38,770 nucleotides of DNA from Corinectria fuckeliana (taxonomy: Eukaryota > Ascomycota > Sordariomycetes > Hypocreales > Nectriaceae), in NCBI GenBank assembly GCA_019137255.1, contig WPDH01000218.1, positions 1-38,770 on the forward strand, in the 5' to 3' direction. The translations under genes and the position numbers were made by a program. This document shows, piece by piece, positions 1 through 10,847 of the stretch. Numbering within the stretch: position 1 is the stretch's first letter; every line of letters starts with the position of its first letter. The notes under the pieces are model-generated. The model ran no database searches. It worked only from the letters and a program-made list of their open reading frames with translations, and had not been told where the DNA came from.

Positions 1-591
1 TAAGTAAGTAATATAAATATATAGTATACTTATTATAAGATATAATAATATTAATACTAATACTAACTATAGTACTAAACTACCTAGCTTAAAAAAGGCT
101 TAAATAGCTTTTAAAATAGTCTTAAGCTAAACTAAACTTAAGTTTAAGTATAACTCTTATAGTATTTAGACTAATTAACTAAATAAGAGAGTAAATACTA
201 TTAAAAGTTAAAAAAGATATATTAATACTAGTTAGTAATAAGAATAATACCTAAAAAGATAAGATAAATAAGTAGTATAAGTAGTATAAGTAATTTAAAC
301 TTAACTTAAAATTAAATAAATTTTAGTATATAATTTAGGCTAAGTCTTATAAGAACTTATTATTATAAGTATATAACTAGCTTTTCTTATAAAATAAACC
401 TACTTATAACTTATATTACTATATATATATACTAAGCCTAACTTGCTTCTCTCTTAAGTAAGAGTAATAAAAGGTTTTTTATCTTATAGCTTATTATTAG
501 GTTTCTTATTTTTATTATAAACTAGCTTAAGCTATTAAGAAGAAGGTATAAATAACTATAGAGTTAAAATAGTATATAAATAAATAAATAC
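1..591 (-). repeat. Inverted LTR copy, RIP-saturated (truncated by window edge)
   Basis: The reverse complement of this stretch matches the segments starting at 28952 and 38342 over its whole length, with differences mostly of C/T and G/A type. All three copies begin with the same short (ATTT)n run, here at about 573-591 on the minus strand. The copy at 38342 directly follows a gypsy integrase, so I read the family as an LTR. Sequence right of 591 does not resemble the gypsy pol end, so this is a solo LTR or the 5' LTR of an element lying to the left. The other LTR end is outside the window. Confidence 0.7.
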
Positions 592-1790
592 TTTTTACTA
601 TATTATTATATATAATATTTTATATTTTATTTATTTATTTATACTTTATAGACTTAAAAGGTAGATAGTGCTTTTATTTTATATAAATACAGGAAAAACT
701 ATAAAATTAGATAAAAACCTGTATTTTTTATATAATAAACTTAAGTTAGGCCCTTTATACTATCACTATATATAAGTAAATAGTTCTTTTACTAAGACTA
801 AAGTTATCTTAATATTTTATATTTTAAAACTTATAAATAAATAAAAAATTTAATTAAGCTTTATATTATATATACTTTACTTTTCTTTTTTTATATTTAA
901 ATTTTTTTTTAAACTATATAAAACTTTTTTAACTTATAATATTTTAAACTTATAACTTTTTTATAAATATTTTAATATATAGCTTTTTAGTTAGCTATTT
1001 AAACTAGCTTTATATAGCTTAATAGCTTTTTAAGTTATAAGCCTAACTTTATATTATTTTATATTTTCTTAAGTAATTTAGTCTTATTAAGTAATCTAAG
1101 TTAATTTTTAGCTAGCTATAATTAAAAGTATAATAATAAATATTTATATATATATTATAACTAAAGCTTGTTATCTAAATAATATAATAAGTGATTTATA
1201 TTTTAAGTATTATAGTTATATTACTATTTATATTTATATTAAAAATAGTATTTTAAAATTATATTAAAAAGTTAGTTTAGCTTATTAGCTTAATAAGAGA
1301 TTTATTTTATATTTTACTAGCTAAATAAGTTTTTAAAAGCTATTAAGGTTAAAAAAAAGAGTTTATTATAAAGTTATACTTTAATATTTAAGATTAGTAC
1401 TTTATTAATTAGTTTACTTATTAGAAAATAAATACTATATCTTATAGTTATTAATATAATATCTTATAAGGTTTTTTTATTATATATTATTTATTATATT
1501 ACTTTTTTTATTTAGTAAGATATTAAGAAAAGCTTATAAAACTAAATAATAAGTATAATAATAACTTAAAAATAAAGTTTATAAGTTAAAATAATAAAAA
1601 AAATAAGTAAATCTTTTTTAACTATTTTATAAAACTAAATAATACTTTACTTTATTTATATATTAACTAATAAGAATTTTTTTACTATCTTATATATTAA
1701 CTTACTTTAGCCCCACTTTAGCTTTTACTATTTTTACTACCTTTTAGGTTATTTATAACTTAAGCTTATAGTTAACAATACTGTTTTCTA
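592..1790. other. AT-rich RIP-decayed block, no gene seen
   Basis: The stretch is almost entirely A/T, with C kept mainly before T and G mainly after A. CpA, TpG and CpG are nearly absent and stops occur in all frames. I recognise no protein remnant. Composition changes sharply to normal near 1770-1800. It is probably an old transposon that can no longer be identified by eye. Confidence 0.6.
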
Positions 1791-2363
1791 ACACTTTAGC
1801 TACTCACTTCTAAACTTCTCTCACTTCTCTTTCCCACTTCTCTCAGAAGCCCTTTTACAACTATTCACAGCTGTTAGACACACAGCACCACACACATCAC
1901 ACAGCAGACAGCAGACAGCAAAGGTTAGACATAGTACACTACACAGGCATAGTATACCCTGTTACAGGTGTGCCGTTACTGTTAGCATAGACTGCACACT
2001 GCACAGGCACTGCACCACACAGCACACTACAACGGGCACCGACACGGCACACAGACTGTGAATGACCGCCACACCAAAAGGTAAGGCACCTTACTCTTGG
2101 GCAGGTCATATCTCTCATAAGAGGTGGTCACCCACCAACACAGACAGGTGGGGGCTGCCAGTGTAGTTCCCATCGTCTTCGCCATTTCCGCATCCCAATA
2201 TCTTGATCAACGCTTTCTCGATGCGCAGTGCACTATACTGTGTCACATCTGTCCCAATTGGCGTCCAAGTTCTGCCCTTACTGAGCAAGTTGACTGCCCT
2301 CCAAGCCAGCCCCTGGCCAACCCAATCCATCTCTGTTGCTAATCGTTGTGATGCCTTCATTAG
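1791..2363. other. CA-rich spacer upstream of the kinase pseudogene
   Basis: Normal-composition DNA right after the AT-rich block. About 1870-2060 is rich in CACA, CAGCA and CAGACAG motifs that look like degenerate simple sequence. CpA is plentiful, so RIP stops abruptly before this point. No supported gene. It may contain the promoter of the gene at 2364, but I see no clear element. Confidence 0.5.
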
Positions 2364-4083
2364 ATGCCGCGATTCAGATCCATGTCAATCTGTCGCTCCC
2401 TGCGCTGCAGTCATGATTCTTCGCCGCTCCGCGTCCTTGCTTCCTCGCCGACTCACGGTGCCGTTTTCATTGTCCAGAAGGCTCAGACAGCTCTACGGCC
2501 CGAGCCGAGAAACGCACCCGTCGCCTGGGAATCAACCCTGCCCATGCCGAATAGCCCAGTGCCTCCAGAGCTCATCAACAAACCAATCGACGAAGAGACA
2601 CTCCCCAGCTACCAGGCAGATGATTTCCATCCAACTGAACCGGATCAACTTCTCCACAGCACATACCGAACCATCACTAAGCTGGGCTACGGCGCAGGAT
2701 CGACTGTCTGGTTGGTAGAAGACGTCAGATGGTACTATAAACTCGATGCATCGCCCAGGCCTAATCAAAGCGGATGTGCTAACTGTATTATTATTGCCTC
2801 TAGGACAAAGCACGAACGCAAATTCCCTCGGCATGTGGTTGTTAAAATCGCAACTAGGGGCTAGGCGGAGCCCGTGCTGCTACGCGAGAGCTAGAGCTGT
2901 GCCATCTCGTCGCCACTAAGAATACATCACATCCTGGCACCCTGTTCATACGGACTCCAATCAATAGCTTTCAGATTGAAGGGCCTCATGGAAAGCATCC
3001 TTGCCTTGTCTACTCTCCCTTGCGAGAGACTTTATCCAAGTTTCAAGGGAAACTGGGAAAGCGGAGGCTCCCTCGACCGCTCGTCAAGCTCTATGCTGCC
3101 TACTTTCTTTAAGTGCTGGACTATCTACACACCGAATGCCATCTCATTCATACTGGTAAGCTTACTTGCCCCAAGTCACCAACCAAAGCTGATGCTGACG
3201 CTACATCAGACTTGAAGGATGATAATATCTTGATGACTCACGAAAGCCTCAGCGTACTGGAGGACTTCGTACATTCACAACATACTACTCCTTTGCCTAA
3301 ACACGTGAGAGACGATGGCCGTATTGTTTATTTGTCACTGGGTGATATGGGCCCATTTCAAGGATAAACCATGAAGCCCCGGCTTACCGACTTCGACCTC
3401 GCCTTCCCAGGCCTCCCAGATGGCCAAACGCACATACACCCTGCTCTCCAACCCGCACGATACCGTGCGCCCGAGGTAATCCTAGGAACTGGCTGGTCGT
3501 ATCAAGCTGATATCTGAAACCTGGGGCTTCTGGTATGTCTCTCCCTCTCTTTTTGGATGGAATACTGCTTAACAAGGCCAGATGTGGAATCTATTGGAGG
3601 ATGTCAATGTCTTCAACGGATTATTCGACACAAAAGGACGCTACGGCGGGCGAACTCACCTCGCCCAGATGATCTCCTTGCTAGGCCCACCCCCGCGAGA
3701 GCTTATTGAGAGAGAGCGGGAATATCGAGACCTAGAATTCGAAGACGCTGTACCTAACCCACAGGGACAGATGGGCAAGACGGTGTGCGAGTACTGGGAC
3801 GGGCCCTCTTTCGACGACAACGGCAAGTGAAAAGCACAAGCCATACTTTTTCACTGCTCGCAACTAGGCTAATGACGCATGCTCTCCAGGCCGTTTTCTC
3901 CACCAACATCTCATTCAGACGGACAGGACGCTCGAAGATACAGTGTCGGAGTTGGAGGCTGAAGAGAAGGAGCGGTTTCTGGATTTCGCCCGTAGAATGC
4001 TCCATTGGTTGCCGGAGAAGAGGAAGACGGCGGCAGAGTTGCTGGAGCACCTATTTATTGTCTCACTGGAGGATGAAGAGTGA
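2364..4083 (+). pseudogene. SRPK-like serine/threonine protein kinase, broken
   Basis: The remnant covers a nearly full kinase domain in family order. A basic N-terminal leader precedes EEETLP-like DEETLPSYQADDFHP. Then come the glycine loop LGYGAGSTVWLV, the lysine strand VVVKI, the catalytic loop LIHTDLKDDNIL, DFD in place of DFG, RAPEVILG, and a C-lobe ending RRMLHWLPEKRKTAAELLEHLF. HTDLK and the leader are typical of fungal SRPK kinases, which phosphorylate SR-type proteins. Likely introns are 2732-2803, 3156-3209, 3533-3581 and 3823-3889; the last has a GC-AG border. Damage: a frame change near 2861-2867, TAA at 3110 and 3365 (both fit CAA), and TGA at 3515 (fits TGG). The start is the first ATG in frame and is uncertain. 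It converges with the GNAT remnant 49 bp downstream. Confidence 0.8.
3823..3889 (+). other. Probable GC-AG intron in the kinase pseudogene
   Basis: Joining 3822 to 3890 keeps the kinase frame from DDNG into RFLHQHL and on to the conserved C-lobe end. The intron would begin GCAAGT, the usual context of GC introns, and end CAG, with ACTAGGCTAATG upstream. A GT start at 3827 instead puts the next exon out of frame. Confidence 0.5.
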
Positions 4084-4131
4084 GATGAGCTCCGGCGTTA
4101 GCATTTACTGCGTGGGCCCCATACACGTTGA

Positions 4132-4966
4132 TCAAGATATTGGGATGCGGAAATGACAAAGATGATGGGAGCTACGGCGTTTTTGGTGGTTGCCTAGCTG
4201 GTTGCCTGAACCCGCTGAGGCGCGCGCGTTACTTCTAATGTGCAGCTCACCGTGGAAATGCAACTCGATTGTTCGGCTTGGCCGCGCTGACAAGAAGGTC
4301 AAGTCCAGCTCTCTGACAAATGTTTTATCTCTCATTCAACGAGATTTATCATAGAGTAGTCTGTAGCTTGCGTCTGAGGCTTTCGAATCATACTCGTGAA
4401 ACCTCTTTCTCCAGTATCTACCTTGCCAACTGGTGGTGCGAGCCCACCTTACGACATGTATCGCCCAGCCCTTGGCAGACGCGCTCCCGCTCAATTCTCA
4501 GGGCCTTTGAAACACTAAGCCAGCTCTGTAGGTCGAGAAGCTTTGGAAGGCAATGTTCCTCTTGCCGCCGTGCGCCTAATGCTGTTCGGCCTTTTGTAGT
4601 CAACTGAGTCGGATAATGCATCGTCCACCGACAAAACCCCAGTAGAGCGCCGTCAGGATCGCGGATCTAAAGAAAAGCGTCATTCTCCTGCTGTAGAGCA
4701 TCTTTTAACCGTTCAACATACCACTTGGCGATTTCGTTCTGTTCAACTTGACTCGCAATGGCCGAGGACGGAAACATCAAACCGTACAAGGGACCCTCTT
4801 GCGTAGCCGGGAAGTCGACTTTGCGCACAAGCTCCTCTGCATCATCAGCGAAAGCCGGAAAGGGGCTAAGCGCGTGCATTCCGATGCCAGCGAGGGTTGC
4901 AAATCTGGAACGCACGAGACTGGGGATAGATGCATGGGTGAGATTATCATCATCACAAACAGTCAT
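4132..4966 (-). pseudogene. GNAT-family N-acetyltransferase, broken
   Basis: Reading leftward from ATG at 4966, the frame gives an acetyltransferase-like fold. It has an N-terminal part with EGPLYGLMFP and NEIAKWYVERL, then a strand FL-stop-IRDPDGALLGFCRW resembling the central beta strands of fungal GNATs. A helix SWLSVSKALRIERERV follows, then fragments WQGRYW (acetyl-CoA loop position) and SYRLLYDK before FVRELDLTFLS. Total length fits the 200-240 residues usual for these enzymes, which transfer acetyl from acetyl-CoA to amines. Breaks: TAG at 4667-4669 (fits CAG), a stop at 4418 with a frame change close by, and TGA at 4336-4338. Assignment rests on motif resemblance only; the substrate is unknown. 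Confidence 0.5.
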
Positions 4967-5396
4967 TCTCAACGTCGAGGTGAAGAAGATGGGTTGCACG
5001 GGGCAGGACTAGGGTGGAAATTAGGACGTGGGAGCAGCAAGAGAGGGGATATATACTTGGAGTTTGAAATGCTTTACTGACTTGGACCACAGATTACTGA
5101 GAGAATGAAATGGCCCAAGGTCTGTTCTATGATAATTCCCATAGCTATTCCGTTTGGGTTACAGTCATGAGCCCTCTAGGGGTGGAGATGATGCCCAAAA
5201 CTACGCGCAGACAATCCAAAATCTTGTCTCACATTCCACATCCTCTCTCAAATCCCAAAGTCATTTTCATATCTCAAAATCTGCCCCGTTTCCCAAATCA
5301 ATATCTAGATTCTCGCCGGCAGGTTGGCTGTCCTGCAGTAGAGTACTGGTGCTGTGACTGTTGCGGTGCCGTGGAGAGTACTGGTGTCCGGTGCTA
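4967..5396. other. Spacer between GNAT remnant and transposon
   Basis: Normal composition with short open frames only and no recognisable protein. It would hold the GNAT promoter (leftward). The last 55 bp are minisatellite units that abut the left end of the transposon. Confidence 0.5.
5340..5394 (+). repeat. 34-35-bp minisatellite units, left of the piggyBac-like element
   Basis: Two units begin AGAGTACTGGTG at 5340 and 5375 (35-bp spacing); the second is cut short by the element. The same unit recurs on the right side of the transposon from 7692. Confidence 0.65.
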
Positions 5397-5422
5397 TCCC
5401 TTTGACAGTCCTAAGGCAACAC
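5397..5422 (+). repeat. Left terminal inverted repeat of the piggyBac-like element
   Basis: 26 bp, exact reverse complement of 7510-7535, beginning TCCCTTTGACAG and ending GGCAACAC. Confidence 0.9.
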
Positions 5423-5569
5423 TTTGGCTTGGCGCCCCACATCACCCTAGCTTTAGCCGAGGTACCTAGAGTGACGAAGAGTGCGGTCAGAATCAACCCC
5501 ACCTAATTCCTCATACAACTCATTCTCTGTATCCTTATGGATTCCCAACTCCCCCCTAGCTAAGCAGTT

Positions 5570-7444
5570 AACACATACGATAATAATAGCTTCATTCGCG
5601 TTGATAACAGCAGCCGCCGCGAGCAGCCGGCTGATAATACGTGCCGGCCAATTGAAAATCCGGTCCCAGATCGCAGTTATAACTTCGAGCTGATAGACCT
5701 TCCAAGCCGGGCCTCTGCGATAATAACCCTGCCCCAGCAGCCGCTGCTGCTATTCCAGGAATTCCTACCTATTTCCCTAGTGGAAAGATGGGTCAGCTTT
5801 ACTAATAGCTAGGTTAGTCACCTATTACGGCAGCATAAAGCTAGAAGCCGCCAGCTGCAGCCACAAGCTCAGCTGTTGACTTAGAAGCCGACCTCTGTTG
5901 CTAAAATCTACATATAGATCGTAATCCTGATTTATATGTAAATTTATATAGAGCTATAGATTGAGGACTATTAGAAGGTTTCTAAGCCGCAGGAAAATAT
6001 CCCCTCCTATCTAGTGACCTAATAGATGCCTTATTATCAGTTTTATTTACTATCACAGCATATCTGTCTCTTTAACTTTATGACTGTTAATTAGGGCCCT
6101 AATATTAGCTTTCTAGGCTGGACTTACAGCCGGGTTAACACCTAGTCTGACTATATATAGTATGTGTCTACTATCTTTCTTATTCTAGGCATATCTATCG
6201 CTATAAATAAGTATATAGTCTGCTTTCTTAGCTGGTCTCTTAATATAATAACTGTCCCTAATAAGCTGATACTAACAGGCTTTAAAGTCTGGGCTGTGGC
6301 CTAACAGGGCTATTTCCTATAGTGGATTTAGCACAGGCCGGGCTGGAAGTTTAGGCCTATAGGGATCCGGCCGGCTCGACAGCTCTAGCAAGGGTTACAG
6401 CTACAAGAGAGCCAGCAGCAGATACAAGAGAGGATAATCTATCTAAACCTAACCTAAGCTGTGGTTATTACCCTAGTAAATCTGCTGCTAGCTTCCACAT
6501 ATTATATCTTTCTTAATAACCTATTCTCTTCTAGTAATCTCTTTCGCTAGCTTTATCAGCTAGGTCACAGGGCTATAAGCACAGCCCGCTATAACTATAG
6601 TCTTTACATATCTCTTATTAAGCTTAAAGCTTCTAATAATACTACTACTAGCAGCCTTAAATTTAACACCCTCAAGGCTGTCCCTATAGTAGATAATCAG
6701 GTTAGTCATAAAGATAGAATTCTGCTGTATTTCCCTTACTAATTTGTCTGCCGCTAAGTTAATTAGATCATATAAAAAGATAACACCCTTATGCTATTCT
6801 TATTAACCGTGTTTACAGGCAACAAAAGAAGCAACTATAAGAGGAAGAGACTAATAAGAGACTAAATACAGTCACAGCTAATATAGTGTTTCTTTAGTAA
6901 TAACCATATTAAGCTGATTTCTATCCTGTCTATCACAGCTGCTTACAATCTTAAGATGAACATAGTAGACCATAATGACTAGCTACAGTCTTATTAGGGC
7001 CCTAACCGCCATATGCGTAAGGGCGGCTAGAAGGCCCTTACTTAGGACTTTCTATTAGAAATAGCCCTTATTAACAGCTTCCTTTTACAGCTAAGAGGGC
7101 TGCCACAGTGGAAGCCAGAGTCATCGCAGAAGAGTTAGCAGCAACGCCTTATTAATAACCTTATTACAGCATACACAACCCAAAGTCAGGCGCGATAGCG
7201 GTTTCGAACAGGAGACAAATTTACGCCTGTATCACAGCACAATTAGGTCCGAAATAAGAATCCGTTAGCATGCCAGGCTTATAAGAACGTACAGCTAGGC
7301 GAGGGTCAGTCACGACAGCCGTTACAAGCAGTCAGCGGTAACAGCCGCTCAAATGTGCGGAAATCACAGTATCAGTGTAAGCAATATGATGTAGCTCTAT
7401 GTAGATCAGGGAATTACTGGGACTTCTATCACCACCTAAAATAG
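5570..7444 (+). pseudogene. piggyBac-like (DDE_Tnp_1_7) transposase, nonsense-riddled
   Basis: One reading frame (codons starting at 5690, 5885, 6257 and 7376 share a phase) carries family motifs in order. SYNFELIDLP and LVERWVSFTNS are near the N-terminus, then KPTSVAKIYI. PNKLILTGFKVWAVA and the HRPG segment lie in the DDE core, followed by ITLVNLLLASTYYIFLNNLF. A C-terminal cysteine-rich finger contains CKQYDVALCRSGNYWDFYHH. The family cuts and pastes DNA through three catalytic aspartates. Many stop codons interrupt the frame, mostly where tryptophan or glutamine is expected, and one finger cysteine reads Tyr. I saw no frameshift, which fits point mutation by RIP. The start codon is not identifiable. 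Confidence 0.8.
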
Positions 7445-7509
7445 GTGGGGGCCGAAGTACCGTTCATTTGCATTACTCTTATTGGCCCGCACCCCTGCCA
7501 CTAGCGTAT

Positions 7510-7535
7510 GTGTTGCCTTAGGACTGTCAAAGGGA
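7510..7535 (-). repeat. Right terminal inverted repeat of the piggyBac-like element
   Basis: 26 bp, exact reverse complement of 5397-5422. It is followed by TA. Confidence 0.9.
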
Positions 7536-7537
7536 TA

Positions 7538-8247
7538 CTATAACTGTATGTACAGCAGCTATACATAATCAGTACTGTCTGGGTGCCATGCAGTACTTAG
7601 AGCATTAGTGCTGCGGAGCCTGCAGGTGACTTTCTGGTACCGTGCAGTACTGGTACAGCAGCCTGCCTGGGTGTTGCACAGCAGAGTGAGTAGAGTACTG
7701 GCGCTGTGGCTGTCCAGTGCTGTGGAGAGTACTAGTGCTGTGACTGTCTGTGCTCCAGGGTCGCCTCGAATCTTTAAGGTATCTACTTACCTCTAGCCTA
7801 GGCCTACTTCGTACCTATTGTCTAGTACAGTGGAGTTAAAGTACTGGTGCTAGACTGTGCCGGGGCCGTAATGATCTTCCGGCCCTACCCAGACCCCACG
7901 CACTCCCACACACACCTACTTTACCACCCAATAGGATGCGGTGCAGCACCCAAGACTTGTCCAGGGTGCCGTGCTGTGTGCCGTACTGTTTGTTGACCAG
8001 GTCTGAACTCCGTCGCGGGGGGGGACCTTGCACTTTGGCGCCTCACCTCTTTGTCTCGACGAATGGTCGTCTACAAGAGGCGGCTTTCTCTCCACAACCT
8101 ACTCTACCGAGCGCGACGTGGAGCACCGGTTACTGTCTCGGCTACGCGTCGGCCAACATCCAGCTGTTTATTGGGCCACCACTCTCACATACCCATCTTT
8201 GTCCCCCCCTACTCCCCCCCCCCCACCCGCTCACCAGGATCGCCAAC
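7538..8247. other. Upstream region of the JmjC gene with minisatellite and pyrimidine tract
   Basis: The first 320 bp repeat the words CAGTACTGG, GTGCTGTG and GTACTGG many times. About 7860-8247 is probably promoter and 5' leader: it is C-rich, with runs of seven and ten C shortly before the start codon at 8248, a composition common in fungal leaders. An open frame extends upstream from 8248 to 7936, but that part has no recognisable protein. Confidence 0.5.
7692..7758 (+). repeat. 34-bp minisatellite units, right of the piggyBac-like element
   Basis: Two units begin AGAGTACT at 7692 and 7726 (34-bp spacing) and resemble those at 5340 and 5375. A degenerate further unit lies near 7838-7862. 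Confidence 0.65.
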
Positions 8248-10847
8248 ATGGCTAACCAAGAGGATCCAGAAGTGGTTTCATTGCGCGCGGAGGTCGACAA
8301 AATAGCCGCCACAGTCTCGGAACTTCAGGAATTCGTCTTGTCACAATACCGCCCTCCGAAACATCCTCATCCATCAGCAGCTCCCCGGAGTCACGCCAAT
8401 GTCAACAAACCCCCCCAGTGGCTGTCAACAGTGACCAAGAAGTTAGACTTGGTCCTCGCATCCCTCCAGGGAGTCACCTCCAAGTTCCAGAGTCTGCAGA
8501 ACCCCAGCCAAGACATCAGCACTACACCCCGGGATTCTATACTGGAGACGAGCGAGCCTCCACTAGGCCGCCAGCGAGGAAGTTCAAGCGAGGAATCCAC
8601 GTCACAGGATGCAACGCCCAGTCTCAGTTTAGTCACCAAGGAAGCGGGCGCATCTACAGCGGGCCTCGGCGAAGATGCAGACGAAGTCGGAGATGCGTCC
8701 ACCGAGCAGACTTCAATTCCGGAAAACTCGGAAACGCCATCGACTGGCCCACAATCGGAGGCGACTACAGTTTCAAATGAGACTTCAGGAGACCTGTCAG
8801 TGGCAAGTTGCGAGTCAGAGGACCTATCGAAGGGCACTTCCGAGCCACAGAAGACCACGTCGGTCGAGTGCCGTAGCGAAACCGAAGGCCTTGAGATAAT
8901 TGCGCCAAAGTTCGCCCTGAAGCTTGACGACATGGGTCAGAAGTTGGTACCAAAACTGGCAGAGTGGATGAACGATCCCGATTTCCATGGCAAGTTCTCT
9001 GTTGAGCCGTTGAATCTGGATAAGACGGAGTTCAAGAAGAAGTTCTTGCTTGACCAGCCTGTCTACCACCGTCTTCAGTATATCCCAAACGACCAGGGCA
9101 TTTCGCAACTATACGTCCTTAAGAAAGATGCCAAGAAAGATGCCATATTTTCATGGCCCGACTTTTCCAATATGCCACAGCATAAACCGTCCCCAGCCGA
9201 GATGGAGGTTTTTCTCGACAAATGGATCAACGATCCACCAGAGCATGCCATTTCCTATTACAACGGGAATGCAACATCGCAGTACAATGGACTCCTACAT
9301 CCAGGCGAAGCACTACTGAGGACTGATCTTGAGATTGCAAACGAAACATACTATCATATTGGAAAGCGCGGCTCTGCAACTTGCATTCATAAGGAAGACC
9401 TCAACTTACGATCTATCAATATTGTTGATGCTGGATACAAAATCTGGATGTTCTTTCTGGATCCAGATCGACTCAAGGAGTTCGTAAAGGCAAACTGGCC
9501 TTGGATTGATTGCGACCAGGCTATACGCCATAACAATCTTCTGATATCCCCTCAGAGGCTTCGACAAGAGGGTGTCGATTTCGAGCTACACTGTTCCGGA
9601 CCGGGAGACGGGGTTGCCACAAAACCAGGTCAATACCACGGCGTCGTCAATTATACTGCTTGCTTCGCCCGATCAATCAACTACCTACTTCCAGGGGAAT
9701 CGCTACAACCTGGCTCTGTCTGTTGGGAGTGCGGAATGTACAATTGGCACTCACTTGTAGGGTTTCGGAAGGTTGAGCGTGCCGATGAGCCGACAGACGA
9801 GCCGACAGATGAGCCGACAGGTGAGGTGATAGATGAGGCATCAAGAAGGAAACAGCTCAAAAGAAAAACAAGGGTTGGGGTGGTCTCAGAGCAGCCCAAG
9901 AAGCAGGCACGAGAGGTTGTCACCGAGCTTGACACTACGACAGAGCCAGAGCCCGCCACTGCGCCAGAGCCCGCCACTGAGCCAGAGCCCACCACTGAGC
10001 CAGAGCCCACCACTGAGCCCGATCCTGCCATCGAACCTATGCAGCTCAAGGAGCCCAAGAGAGCTGATTTGGAGCTTCTGGACCTATCCATTGCCGAGTT
10101 CGTCCAAGACGCTCTCGACCAGGTAGACAGTTTCGCATGCTCGGGCAATCCAGCATCCGTTTATAAGGATGTCTACCGGTTCTTGACCAGCCAGCATGAA
10201 AACGATGTATCGCGGTCGCCCGAGTCGGACTTGGATTTAGCGAATCTACTCATGGGAGCGGACAGAGATCGACAGCAATCCTCGATCACCTATGCGCTAT
10301 CTTCAATGTTCTTTGCCCGATGGCATGAGTCGCAGGCAAAGGCAATGAGAGAACGAGGATTGCCTTCTTTAACTGCCGCGCGAACGGTATCAGAAAGAGT
10401 TGTTCTCGCAGGGAAAGACCAAGGGATATCATTCCACCGAGTGAACAACTGGCTGTCCTGTGGTCGAAAGTATTCCCTGCTTGCTGAAAACCTCGGCTTG
10501 GGTATTCTACTCATGAATGCATAGTAGGTTTCAACCTAAGCAGCTAGGAGGTTTGCGCGCTAACTGGTGCTAGTTACCTCTCAAAGGCTACAAACGCCAC
10601 GGTGAAGGCAGTCATGGAAGGGCTCTTGTGCTGCCAAGAGAAAATGACCACGTTGCGGCTCTTGGGTGAGCAGTTGACCGAGCTTGCAGCGACTGGGAAG
10701 ACTCGTCCGGAAGGCTTTCGCGAGCAGCTAGCGAAGAACAACTTGCTGTGTCCAGACGTATGCCTTCCGGCTGAAGGAACGAGAGGGCGACCGAAGAGAA
10801 AGGCACGGGGTAGCCTGACGAAGGATACAAAACGAAGGAGACGTTGA
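8248..10847 (+). CDS. JmjC-domain protein (cupin-fold Fe(II)/2-oxoglutarate type), apparently intact
   Basis: From the ATG in a CCAACATGG context, the protein is 849 residues if intron 10524-10573 is removed, or 758 if it ends at 10524. A predicted helical or coiled stretch covers residues 5-30, followed by a long Ser/Thr/Glu-rich low-complexity region to about 210. The JmjC domain spans about 340-490. It has YYHIG, the iron ligands H381-x-E383 in CIHKED, GYKIW (K398), DCDQAIRH, ISPQRLRQEGVDFE, the distal H464 in PGQYH, and SINYLLPGE, then CWECGMY. Downstream are three DEPT repeats, a basic nuclear-signal-like RRKQLKRKTR, five Glu-Pro-rich repeats, and a C-terminal tail ending KDTKRRRR. Families of this kind hydroxylate or demethylate proteins, often histones; the substrate here is unknown. 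No disabling mutation is visible, unlike in its neighbours. Confidence 0.85.
9784..9819 (+). repeat. Coding 12-bp tandem repeat, 3 units
   Basis: Three units of GAYGAGCCGACA encode (DEPT)3 at residues 513-524 of the JmjC protein. Length variation between strains is likely. Confidence 0.9.
9943..10032 (+). repeat. Coding 18-bp tandem repeat, about 5 units
   Basis: Units of the type GAGCCAGAGCCCRCCACT encode EPEPAT/EPEPTT repeats from residue 566. The last unit is diverged. They form an acidic, proline-rich linker. Confidence 0.9.
10524..10573 (+). other. Likely intron in the JmjC gene
   Basis: The segment starts GTAGGT, has the branch-like GCTAAC at about 10559-10564 and ends GCTAG. Its removal joins the first exon in phase to a further open stretch (10574-10847) that ends in a basic tail. 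The GT overlaps the stop codon TAG at 10522-10524 that would otherwise end the protein, so retention gives the shorter form. The length is typical for filamentous ascomycetes. Confidence 0.6.

Larger units (their letters stand above)
5397..7535 (+). mobile_element. piggyBac-like DNA transposon, RIP-inactivated
   Basis: A 2139-bp element bounded by perfect 26-bp inverted repeats starting TCCCTTTGACAG, with TA on both outer sides (5395-5396 and 7536-7537). It encodes a DDE_Tnp_1_7 transposase remnant on the plus strand. A CCCTTT start is usual for piggyBac-like elements, but these normally have a TTAA target duplication, which is not present here. The element is moderately mutated and still contains many GC-rich patches, unlike the elements further right. 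Confidence 0.8.

Noticed and set aside
1..1790. Mitochondrial insert or centromere because of extreme AT content
   Set aside because: The LTR homology and the lack of CpA/TpG point to RIP-decayed nuclear repeats.
5110..5502. Short open frames left of the piggyBac-like element
   Set aside because: They cross the minisatellite and the TIR and show no conserved residues.
7936..8247. N-terminal 104-codon extension of the JmjC frame
   Set aside because: It is proline/arginine-rich without recognisable protein, overlaps a C-run leader, and the ATG at 8248 has the better context.
9681..10148. Minus-strand 155-residue frame with Gly-Ser-Val repeats
   Set aside because: It is the mirror of the Glu-Pro repeats in the JmjC gene.
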